NCBI RefSeq assembly: GCF_905115235.1
Contig: NC_051853.1
Location: 45,257,467 to 45,321,466 of the forward strand
Direction of reading: 5' to 3'
DNA: 64,000 nt
From: Hermetia illucens
Lineage: Eukaryota; Arthropoda; Insecta; Diptera; Stratiomyidae
The stretch's first letter is position 1. Each line of letters begins with the position of its first letter. Both the position numbers and the translations under genes were made by a program. The notes under the pieces were generated by a model. It worked only from the letters and a program-made list of their open reading frames with translations, had not been told where the DNA came from and made no database searches. Of this stretch, positions 56,901 through 64,000 are shown one piece after another.

Positions 56901-59900
56901 TAAAAAGAATATCAATCTCTTATTCTGAAGATTGCCCTCCTTATCTGCATTTGTATATGCAGGTGGAGAGGAGTTAATCCTAGAAGGATGCATGGATGCC
57001 GTTGTCCTCATTGCCCCGTGGATACACACGCAAGCCAGTCTTTAGAGTATGTGTAACTCCCTCACTGTTGTGCTGAGTTGAGTTCTTTCTGCCCAGATTA
57101 TCTACGCAAAGGTAATCATAGGGTTAACTATTGCAGTGTATATCCAAATGAGTATCTTCAAGGTGCAACATATTTTTTTCCTGCTGCAAGTGTGTTCCAA
57201 CATGCGTCTTCCTTAGTAATTTTTGGTTCAGCGTAGTTCCCAAGGCTTTACGGTTTCTTACCAGGGCAGAGGCAAATCGTCAGACGCTGCCTCAACGTTC
57301 TGTTGAATTGAAAAGCTTTGTTCAATTCTATCTGTACTTTCTAATCAGGTTCTACGATAAACGGAGAAAATCTATTGTATATGTGAGTGATAAATTAACT
57401 GTTGCATGTATGAATATCATCGTTCAAGTGATAATGATTGCAGATATAATCAAAGGACGCTTGGACAACGAAATCATCGGAGTTAAACCACATTGCGAAG
57501 CGAGCTAGTGAATACTTTCCCGCATAATATTGTAAAAATTCCAAATTCCATTCCAAATTTGCCCAAATTCCAAAACGTTTTCCCGTAAATTAGAATTAAA
57601 TCTTAATCTTGTATAATTTCAGTTATTAATTTAATTATCACTGGGATTTGCGGGGTTCTATCTGCCTATGTTATGGATCCTCAGGCTGCCGTTTTTCTGT
57701 TTAGCATGCTACAGTCAGGAGCCACTAGTGTCGGGATATTCAATGTTGTCACGGTTGAACTATTTCCAACAAGCTTAAGGTATTTTAAATCATTAAACTT
57801 AGAATTAAAAGCATGTGTGAATGGAGGTATGATATAAAATACAATATATAATAGTAACTAAATTTAGAGAAAAATAAAAATAACACTCTGTACTGAACTA
57901 TTACGGATTAGGGTGGTCAAACAACCATCCTGAGTGACCAAAGACCTAGACCTAGAGGGGAGAGCTATCCCAACATTTAAAATAAATTGGCTAAATGACC
58001 GTGGAGCTCCATCAAAGCGCTTGGTGGACACGTTCTTGCACGCCTCTGCGCTAGCCAGGCTCAGGAATGTGGGGGGTCCTTTGAGTGCTTCGATCCCTCA
58101 CGTGCCACTTTTAGAAAATTAACCCATCTATACTGATGCGTGGGTTCGCATCGGTACTAAAAATAACCCAACGAACAAGAGAATTCACGACTGCCTATCG
58201 TAGAGATAAACTATTATAGAACGCGAGCTAAACATGGAAAATAAAAAAAACCGCTCGACCACGCGCGTGAAGCAGTAAGTATCCGGACCCGAGTGCTGCG
58301 ATCGAGGGGGGGGGGGGGGGGATCCACGCCGGATCACAGCCTCAATCATTGTTTTTTCTGCCTCAGATTTTCAATGAGGCGCGGCCCCTGAGATTACTTC
58401 CCTTCCTTGATATCCACCGGCCATTATTTGATGGTAGCGTACGAGTTTGCTGGGTCAAGGTGGGGAAGAGAAGAATGAATTCCTCAAATTGCATAAATTA
58501 TCTCAAATGCATGGTATATGTAATCAAGCGCCAATTAAAAAAAGGGCATCCGATAAAGAATATAGCTAATAAATAAATAACAAAATTTCAAAGAATAAAT
58601 GAGTTTAAATAACAAATTTAAAAAGCTAACTTAAAAGAGTAAAATAACTAATAATATCAAAATGATAATTTAAAAAGGAATAAAAAATAACAAAACTGAA
58701 TTAAAATAAGAAAATAAAAAAAGAAAATCTTAAATACGAATAATAAATAATAAAATTAAAATAAAAGAAAAATACGGTTCCACGCAAAGCTTTGCGTCTT
58801 GAAATGCATGTTTATTGCTATGGATAAAAATGGAAATTAATTAAAGTAAAAATTTATAATATCTTGAAATTCTGTTCATGCACGTGGTACTCGCGGGCAG
58901 CTCGATTACCGGACCGAGCGATAAGATTCTCAAATTATTGAGGGAGCAGGGAATCAGTTAAATATTAAATACATTAAATATAACCGGCCAATAATGCAGT
59001 CCAGCCAACACTCCTTCACGAATAGTATTTCTTTGGAATCGTACATCAATTCACAAAAATCGAAAAAAACAACAAAAACACTTGAAGTCGAAACCAGCAC
59101 TACGCTGAACGCAAAACTCCTCCCAAACTATGAGTAATTTCCCCAAGTGTCTACTCCCAATGTCGCACAATTTCTAGCGAAACTGATGCAGAAAAGAAAC
59201 TCAACACTGGTTTCTTTTTAGCGATTACGGAGGCCTAAGTCCGCATCCATGTAAAGTCGGGCCGGACTAAATGGAGAGCAACTTGCTCCCACTCTTTATG
59301 GTCCACGGACTCCTCGTTTTGGGTTAACAACCAAGGTTCAAAAATGAAAAGAGGGACGAAGAGGGCTACAGTTTCTTGCCAGAAAGAGAAGTCTGTGGAC
59401 CATAAAGAGTGGGAGCAAGTTGCTCTCCATTTGGTCCGATCCGACATTAAATGGATGCGGACTTAGGACTCCTTAATCCCTAGAAAGAAATTGTCTAGCT
59501 CTGGCCAAGTTTTGGCCCGAACTATGGGCGGACTTACGCTGAATATAATTCGCACCTGCGAGCCGCTTTGGTCACGCTGCTCCCAGGGCAGAGGTGAGGC
59601 AGCGTCTGAAGATTTTCCTCTGCTCTGGTAAGAAACCGTAGCTGTCGTCGTCCCTCTTTTCACTGTAAATCGACTTTTTTGCGATTCAAATTTCCTTGAT
59701 TGAATAAGAAAAAATCACGTAAGCAATCCCCCCATTGATGTGAATTCGTTGCGAAAAACTCACGTTCTCCTTTCTATTGTAACACTCCTAGAAATCCGAG
59801 AGGCTCAAATTCACAAAGGATGATGACCTAACTGCTCTTTAGCGATCCGAAATAATGCTTTTACAGCAATTTAGCGGGTTGATCCGTCCGGACAATGCTC

Positions 59901-60860
59901 AACGAATCACCTTTTCGTGAAGTTATCTAAAAGAAATACGAGATATTTACAAAATAGAAACAAAAAAAAAATGCACCCGAAATGACAACCACACAAAAAA
60001 ATCTCGCGATTTACCGCGGTTCAAAATCCTTCTTCTAAGTTTGTCACACAAAGAGCAGAACTGTCAACTCGCTTTCAACACGTCCTAAATCTCAACCAAA
60101 AATGATCTCCTTCGCTCATCAGCCGTCTCTCGATCAGCCGGTCCCGTTAAATTTGACCTTGAAATTCTCGAATTCATGTTGCGAGCAAAATGCGCAGCCG
60201 CGTTGACGAATACGGCAGATCATTCCCCTCTGTCACGATTAATTCGCCCGAATGAATTCAATAATGTGGAATATGCAGCGAAATTTAAAGTAATTCCCCA
60301 CTATGGAATGCATTATTTGATCAAATTAATTCCGAAAAAGACGACCAAAATCTCGCTCCCGTCACAAAGCCGCGGCCACTACTTCATTTTTTTATTAAAA
60401 AAAACAAAAAAAAAAAATTCAAAGTGCAAGAGAACAATTTTATATTTTTTATTTTTTGTGGAATAAATCGTTAATCCAGTCAATTTGCTTCTTTAAAATA
60501 AAATATTTTTTAGAGAAAAAATTCACAAAATACCTTCATTCACCAATGCCTTAAGTTGGAAATTGTTTGCAAAAAAACTCGCGACTTATTAAGCACAATC
60601 TTTTTTATTCAAGGGCAACGGCAGGATGTATGGTATTTATTATAGGTTGTTTGGGAGGTATCATTGGTGCAAACGTGGTAGCAGTTTTATTGGAAACGGC
60701 CTGCGAAATCGCGTTCGTTCTTTCAGGAGGATGCGTTTTATTGGCAGCAATACTATCTTTGGGATTGATTCCAATGGTAAGACGAATTTTAAAACAAGAA
60801 GAATCCATCGAAGAAAAGAATGTTAAAAAAGTCAAAGTGGCAACCACCAGCAATAACTAG
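41958..60860 (+). CDS. SV2-like major facilitator transporter, gene 2 (8 exons)
   Basis: Paralogue of gene 1 with the same eight-exon plan and intron phases. Exons: 41958-42024, 49557-49640, 49696-50020, 50511-50877, 55863-56177, 56238-56367, 57623-57779, 60614-60860; total 1,692 nt, 563 residues, no internal stop. Exons 1-7 have exactly the lengths of gene 1. Conserved points: motif A GFMGDIKGRR after TM2, RSKAIMYANVVYSL in exon 4, PESPKFTLLEGKQEE after TM6, QTVPLLKPPFLQ before TM7, sequon NRT in the TM7-8 loop, and a Lys-rich C tail (EESIEEKNVKKVKV). The protein is most alike in exon 3 (about 11 changes in 108) and least in the N tail and TM7-8 loop. Substrate and location are unknown. Introns 1 (7.5 kb) and 4 (5.0 kb) carry several LINE fragments; intron 7 (2.8 kb) carries repeats. 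Confidence 0.88.
42560..44640 (-). mobile_element. R1/I-group LINE remnant (ORF1 part and ORF2 linker)
   Basis: The minus-strand linker between endonuclease and RT reads GRRDWPVYKNTLTTYSNAIR, KSNRQSIKEFCEGI (43,083-42,835), then FLNKEDGTFIVNEEDRVHLL and RIYFPRSTVQ (about 42,880-42,760). Upstream on the minus strand, 44,434-44,225 gives an ORF1-like piece (RVTVYFPRATATEAENLL). The endonuclease domain between them is largely lost or unreadable. Confidence 0.6.
44970..46430 (+). mobile_element. RTE-like LINE, endonuclease end, decayed
   Basis: A 90-codon frame opens just after FWNVRM: ARFLQLERGSRRYKLDILAL, SEVRLWDPGEY, YSGKPSDSRCEFGVGLFLTA (endonuclease motifs). Further broken pieces follow, including a weak GDPN-like motif near 45,430. 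Same family as 10.14-12.24 kb. At about 46,430 it meets a minus-strand LINE. Confidence 0.75.
46440..48120 (-). mobile_element. RTE-like LINE, internally deleted copy
   Basis: Minus-strand order: leader and endonuclease scraps (48,120-47,600), linker (ATKRTEECCIPGNATL, ARKFYKQASRMKLYIP, 47,491-47,300), RT (ELEVPPYAQNIISPYQGGFT, QFHYLFVDFKAPYNSIAM, SRPFNINNGLRQGILYHASS) to 46,805, then motif C debris and the 3' end to 46,440. An internal deletion joins ELEVPP directly to YAQNIISPYQ. Same family as 21.3-23.4 kb. Confidence 0.8.
48300..48385 (+). repeat. Family C repeat, decayed
   Basis: Carries CGATGAAGGGAACC, ATATCGGTATTTGCAAGG and AATAAATATT, recognisable but with the CTGATGA core and stem II partly lost. 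Confidence 0.5.
48405..49230 (+). mobile_element. RTE-like LINE 3' end
   Basis: Reads GWILSPMLFLLVLGDVLH (motif B region), then SRVGLKIHTNKTEVLSL (after motif C; the YADD region is deleted), then LYGSSTW in another frame and QNLQAFVSTCLRHL / LTGVRWPS, ending in a 3' tail. Likely the distal part of the family starting at 44,970, separated by the reversed LINE. Confidence 0.75.
49231..49556. other. Intron 1 end of gene 2, nothing recognised
   Basis: AT-rich intron leading to the acceptor TTAG at 49,556. Confidence 0.4.
50021..50510. other. Intron 3 of gene 2
   Basis: 490 bp against 112 bp in gene 1; no repeat recognised. A poly-T tract precedes the acceptor TTTTTAG. Confidence 0.45.
50930..51055 (+). 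repeat. Family A repeat scrap
   Basis: CCAATACCTACTAACATTAA, ATAATAATATATT and ACTGGAAAA correspond to the middle of family A units. Confidence 0.5.
51060..53300 (-). mobile_element. Jockey-like LINE, ORF1 zinc-finger region to ORF2 debris
   Basis: A 71-codon minus-strand frame (53,279-53,064) reads LWLVTFDPSFTDDQISWIK, IVRFGQIKNNQVLQCGDCQR and CHLTCRSV, matching the gag-like ORF1 nucleic-acid-binding region of jockey-clade LINEs. Downstream, decayed ORF2 pieces (RIHNRLINTELNPATYKDFR, LLSDILKDIKYKK) run to about 51,060. A small direct duplication of GCGACAAGTGGGTGTTTCC lies near 51,231-51,290. Confidence 0.7.
53301..54300 (-). mobile_element. Probable ORF1 N-terminal part of the jockey-like LINE
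   Basis: A 125-codon minus-strand frame (54,034-53,657) is rich in Lys, Ser and Thr with a KKKKNK run, the kind of low-complexity N terminus seen in LINE ORF1 proteins, followed downstream by the zinc-finger region at 53.28 kb. No motif proves it. A T run of about 14 lies at 53,749-53,763. Confidence 0.4.
54310..54760 (+). mobile_element. RTE-like LINE (second family) RT fragment
   Basis: Reads FIGVHQGSVLLLLLLVFVMD, then FRYSDDVFLASCNKDDLQQL and VQKWNGRPIQHG, i.e. RT motifs B and C in which YADD has become YSDD. It matches the fragment at 26.29-27.36 kb. Frames break after 54,566. Confidence 0.75.
54761..55044. other. Unassigned intron 4 sequence of gene 2
   Basis: No ORF or repeat recognised. 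Confidence 0.35.
55045..55560 (-). mobile_element. Jockey-like LINE RT fragment, third type
   Basis: Minus-strand reading: SCRPMTLLIPVA, LLHPIFVTHIQLINH, then a deletion and INLYLSQLSTELEGFQISQV / DDGSILSTRNNISNMCALII, equivalent to RT motif C with its DD retained. Distinct in sequence from the jockey-like copies at 1-5 kb. Confidence 0.65.
56610..57249 (-). mobile_element. R1/I-group LINE remnant between RT and RNase H
   Basis: Minus-strand pieces read LGLTPLHLHIQMQIRRAIFR, then broken sequence ending near 56,640. The LTPLHLHI block is characteristic of the region following the RT in R1-type and related LINEs. It lies in intron 6 of gene 2. Confidence 0.55.
57250..57310. repeat. Family B repeat fragment
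   Basis: GGTTTCTTACCAGGGCAGAG and CAGACGCTGCCTCAAC, inverted relative to the copy at 59.58 kb. Confidence 0.6.
57890..58560. other. Unrecognised intron 7 sequence with a 16-G run
   Basis: Locally GC-rich, with a 62-codon plus-strand frame (57,934-58,122) of no recognised family. A run of 16 G lies at 58,306-58,321. Probably part of an inserted element, but I cannot assign it. Confidence 0.35.
58561..58860. repeat. A-rich low-complexity tract
   Basis: Dominated by AATAA, AAAATAAC and similar short words; no coding content. Confidence 0.7.
58861..59220. other. Intron 7 of gene 2, nothing recognised
   Basis: No ORF or repeat homology seen. Confidence 0.4.
59221..59665. repeat. Family B repeat, fullest copy, with inverted arms
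   Basis: Left arm at about 59,230-59,318 (AAGTCCGCATCCATGTAAAG, CCACTCTTTATGGTCCACGG) and right arm at about 59,394-59,470 are inverted copies. A second small inverted module (GAGGTGAGGCAGCGTCTG / TTTTCCTCTGCTCTGG) follows at about 59,580-59,640, then GTCGTCGTCCCTC. No coding capacity. Confidence 0.75.
59666..60613. other. Remainder of intron 7 of gene 2
   Basis: AT-rich with A runs. A 96-codon plus-strand frame (60,176-60,466) has no recognised content. Ends at the acceptor TTCAAG before exon 8. Confidence 0.4.
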
Positions 60861-60956
60861 TTTTTATTTTTGAATTGTTACATTTAGGATTATAAATATA
60901 TCACATTTGTTAGTAGACACGTGCACTTTATTAAAATATAATTTATATATGCCCCC

Positions 60957-61110
60957 GGACTTGTTAGCACTGATGAAGGGAACAAGTGGTTCCCGAAATA
61001 TCGGTATTTGCAAGAATAAATATCTACAAAAATGAAAAAGAAACAAAAGTTTTTTATTATTTCAGACAATTAATTGTTGGAAACACCGCATAGGGGATGA
61101 TGGCAAATGA
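60957..61110 (+). repeat. Family C repeat, best-preserved hammerhead copy
   Basis: Starts about 97 bp after the stop of gene 2. After the ribozyme-like core come GCAAGAATAAATATCTAC, GAAAAAGAAACAAAAG and TTATTATTTCAGAC, shared with the copy at 27.89-27.95 kb. It may supply an AATAAA (61,015-61,020) to the gene 2 transcript. Confidence 0.65.
60958..61017 (+). ncRNA. Hammerhead-ribozyme-like motif, near-ideal core
   Basis: CTGATGA at 60,970-60,976, one extra A, stem II GGGAAC-AAGTG-GTTCCC with all six pairs, and GAAA at 60,995-60,998. Stem III is ATA-TCGG-TAT with three pairs, the cleavage-site position is T at 61,008, and TGC at 61,009-61,011 pairs with GCA before the core (stem I). A 4-nt bulge and three more pairs (CTT / AAG) follow. 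All invariant core bases are present. Confidence 0.65.
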
Positions 61111-61559
61111 AAGTGTGATAGAATTTTCTTTACTATGTAAGGGTAATGAAAACTTGATAAAAGTCTATATAATATATTTAATTGATATCTGGTGAATACT
61201 GAATTCTCATTCTTTAACTGATATGGATTATATGGTTGCCACCTACGTGCTATCGCTGTCGATTATTTGACTCCAAAAATCAGTCACCCATAATCACAGA
61301 AGCCTCTTCTGGGTAGAATGCAAGTTCGTGACGGCGGGACGCGTCTTAGTACTCGTCTGCGTTTTTTGGCCATCGGCCAAGTGTCCTAAAGCATTGCTGA
61401 TGAAAATCGTAATGCCACTCTATCTTAATACAATTATGTCTTCTCTTGAGATGAGAAATATCTTTGCGATTGAATCTTCAGCAATGGATAATCTACAATC
61501 TACTTTCCGACAGCATATTTTCGGTTTTGGACTTCACAGTTGTCCTGTCTTGCGCAAGA
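61111..61559. other. Intergenic spacer, nothing firm
   Basis: No recognised gene; some plus-strand open stretches are shadows of the LINE that follows. Confidence 0.35.
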
Positions 61560-62260
61560 GTTGACTGCCTTTACTTTGTGGCAGACCACGACGAAACTGG
61601 CTCATCAACTAAATGTGAGTTGCGACCGATGTCATCTTGAGGACTACTCTACCTTCCCTGCCGCACAGATGATTATCATTGGTGTGGGGGAGGAGCAAAT
61701 TTTCCTCGACGATTTCAATCCCCATGCACTCGGTGACTAAAAATTCTGCTATGCTATCTACATAGTATGCTAGTCCCAAGCCCAGGTAAAGAAGGAGGGT
61801 TTGAGGAAACTTACTTTGTACTAACCTCAGTAAAACAAAAATAAATATGCCGGTACAAAGGCGGAGCATCAGTCTTTCTTTCAGGCGTAATCTCTCCATG
61901 TGACCTGGAGCGACATTAGACCAAAAGATGAATCCGAAAGCGAGCAAAGGTCTAATTAGCTGCTTGTTGAAATGGATGATGGGGTGAAGTGACCTAAGGA
62001 CAACAATTACACGATTTAATGCCTTGTTGATTCGTATTCAACAACAGGACAGGTTGGATGTCATTGTAACACCCAGTTTAACAGTTTGTTTAACGGTGGG
62101 GATGGGAGTTGAGTTGATGGTTGCTATCGGAGGCGGGAAATAAAGGATGTTTTTCAGCTTGTAGACGAGTCCGTATTAGCATACGGAGGCGAAAGCTTTA
62201 CTAATATTAAAGAGAGGCTGACCCTTCCACTGATGATGGACGTTATGAATTTGTAGAGGG
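61560..62260 (-). mobile_element. Jockey-like LINE RT fragment
   Basis: Minus-strand reading: 62,260-61,975 matches 34,150-34,450 closely. Then comes LLAFGFIFWSNVAPGHMERL (61,950-61,890), with RLKERLMLRLCTGIF, the C-terminal RT region of jockey-clade ORF2. Between the two parts the RT palm is deleted. Confidence 0.7.
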
Positions 62261-63587
62261 TTGGTAAGCAAGCGTTTTATTATTTTTAACTATTATTTAT
62301 CTCTGATTATAGTTAGATTATAGTTTCCTTCCTTTCTCCCCTCCTTACCCCCGTAAAACTTTTATAAGATAGGAACATCCTCCACCGTAATGCCCTGAGG
62401 ACGTTAAGGAAGAGAGGAAACCTCAGAGAGGGCTCCTCGCTGAACATCTGAGTCAGGAGGAACAATGATCGAGGATGTAATCTGCCCTGAATCCTCCCTT
62501 TCGCTCGCGGAACTCGGGTTCTCAGCTCCATGTGCGCAGTCAAGCAGTCTTTTTTTTTTCAGGTTTAGCTCACTCACTCTTGAGTATTTTTTAGGATCTG
62601 TTGCGGACCCACGCACTGGCAATGGCATGTAGTTTTCATTGGAAAATGAAGCAAAATAAAGCAAAGGAAAAGTCGCCTTGTGTAGCCTGCTGTCTATGGA
62701 TATCTCTGGTGTACAAGCCCAAAAGTTATATCGACTTAGATTCAGATGTGGAGCAACCTGACTTTGATTTTCACCAAATTCAATAAGTGCTGCGATTTGA
62801 GCAGCTTCGTAGCATATAGTATCACTTCTCCGGATTCTACTGACGATAGAATCGATACACTAATTTACAGGCTAAATACTGATATACAAATGATAATGCT
62901 ATACCTGAAAAATACCCTTTTATACTCAAGTGAGGCCAAAGCCCAAATACATATGTTTATAAACTTACTACGATCTGATGTTAAAAGAAAGATACTGTGC
63001 GATTTCTCAAGTGTATTTCCATATTGCCCGTGCCGATCCGCTTAGGGAAAATATATTTAACTGTGCGCCAGCGTGAATATTTACACACCATTGCAACCCT
63101 AAACTGAAAAGGGTCAATGATAACTATTGGTTTGAATGTACACAATTGTATATTGTATAAATATTATGTAGGATTTAGAATTTTGGGAGATTTTAATCCA
63201 ACAAATTTGAAGGTCAACCTAATATGATCATTTGAAATGAGGAACTCAAAAACGTTAATTTAAATTTAGTAGAATCGAGAAGGGAAACAGGAAATTGGAA
63301 ATTTGATTATGAGAAAGAGAAAGAGAAAGAAGTTTTGCAACAAGACAAAGGATAATGATGCGCACAATTGAATGAATTTTCCCACCAGTCCAGCGCAAAA
63401 CAATAGAGGAATAAAATGATTGGTTTGTTGTGAAATCTGCGTGAAGGTTGTTTGGGGAAAGTACTTAATTAGTTATGAAAATTGGAATTTGGTAGGGGAA
63501 GTTAGGTTGCCAAAAATTTATATTAAATTTATCTTATAAATTTATTAAAAATGGCTACAAACTGAGCATATTTGCATTTTTTTATAA
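62261..63587. other. Intergenic DNA between two tail-to-tail SV2-like genes
   Basis: No gene recognised. AT-rich with a GAGAAA short repeat near 63,310-63,332. Confidence 0.4.
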
Positions 63588-63593
63588 TTTATT
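63588..63593 (-). terminator. Polyadenylation signal of SV2-like gene 3
   Basis: AATAAA on the minus strand, about 34 bases past the stop codon. Confidence 0.55.
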
Positions 63594-63626
63594 CTAACAA
63601 AAATAATAAAGGAAATTTCATAGAAA

Positions 63627-64000
63627 TTAACTATTTTCAGTACTGTTAGCCGAAAGACTATTTTCTGTTGGTTTCTGCTCGGCTTTCTCGTTCGTTTCCA
63701 ACTTTTTTGGTATTAGGAGCCCAATGAATCCGCCAAGGACTAAAGTAATTCCCGAAAACAGAAATGCCGTCTGACAATTAGTGTCCAAAAGGGCACCAGC
63801 TATATTGGCACCAACAACGCTTCCTGACCTTCCTACCATCATGGTAATACATATAGCCGTTGCCCTGAATAGACAAAATAAAAAAATTAGTATTAATTAT
63901 TGACGATAGAATAAACAAACCTTAAACTTGTTGGAAATAGCTCGACTGTTGCTGAGTTGATAACAACTGTCGCCAAACCACAAAGCATCAAAATGACGAA
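63627..64000 (-). CDS. SV2-like transporter, gene 3, last two exons (partial)
   Basis: The minus-strand exon 64000-63921 reads VILMLCGLATVVINSATVEL and FPTS and ends with donor AAG|GT. After a 56-bp intron, the last exon 63864-63627 reads ATAICITMMVGRSGSVVGAN, DTNCQTAFLFSG, GLLIPKK and a Glu/Asn-rich tail to a stop. The intron position and the RATA junction are those of exons 7/8 in genes 1 and 2 (VELFPT before, GANVVA and CEIAFVLSG after). The sequence is clearly more distant from genes 1 and 2 than these are from each other. It converges on gene 2. The 5' six exons lie outside the window. Confidence 0.85.

Noticed and set aside
57934-58122. Candidate small gene in intron 7 of gene 2
   Set aside because: 62 codons without recognised domain, in repeat-like sequence, with no splice or promoter support.

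Overview
The window looks like a stretch of a large, transposon-rich insect genome, most likely a fly (Diptera). Host genes are few and spliced with short GT-AG signals. Most of the rest is decayed non-LTR retrotransposons of the jockey, R1-like, RTE-like and REL-endonuclease groups, with one mariner fragment, a tRNA-derived SINE and several families of small non-autonomous repeats. I cannot name the species.

Layout. 1-5,350: LINE wreckage (RTE-like on plus, jockey-like on minus), the jockey copy split by a repeat called family A here. 5,400-9,454: two divergent host genes. The first is the 5' end of the dynactin p62 subunit gene (DCTN4, minus strand, exons 1-3 only). The second is an intact single-exon 815-codon gene of unknown function with a C-terminal KEN motif. 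9,455-16,600: intergenic DNA with an RTE-like LINE, a 129-bp hairpin, a 1.2-kb element with 24-bp inverted ends holding a SINE, and copies of families A and B.

16,795-33,989 and 41,958-60,860: two tandem paralogous SV2-like major facilitator genes on the plus strand. Each has eight exons at identical intron positions and encodes 562 and 563 residues when spliced. Both begin with a 67-nt first exon too short for an ordinary ORF scan. Their promoters are recognisably copies, with a shared block exactly 59 bp upstream of a shared TATA box. Introns 1 and 4 of both genes have been swollen by nested transposons. A third SV2-like gene enters from the right edge on the minus strand (last two exons), tail to tail with the second.

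The most unusual signal is a repeat (family C) carrying a hammerhead-ribozyme-like core, CTGATGA, hairpin, GAAA. It is present as a tandem pair at 27.77-27.90 kb, a near-ideal single copy just downstream of gene 2 (about 60.96 kb) and a decayed copy at 48.3 kb. Other notable items are a 56-bp perfect palindrome, a REL-endonuclease LINE 3' half with few breaks, and patchy identity between the two transporter genes that suggests gene conversion.
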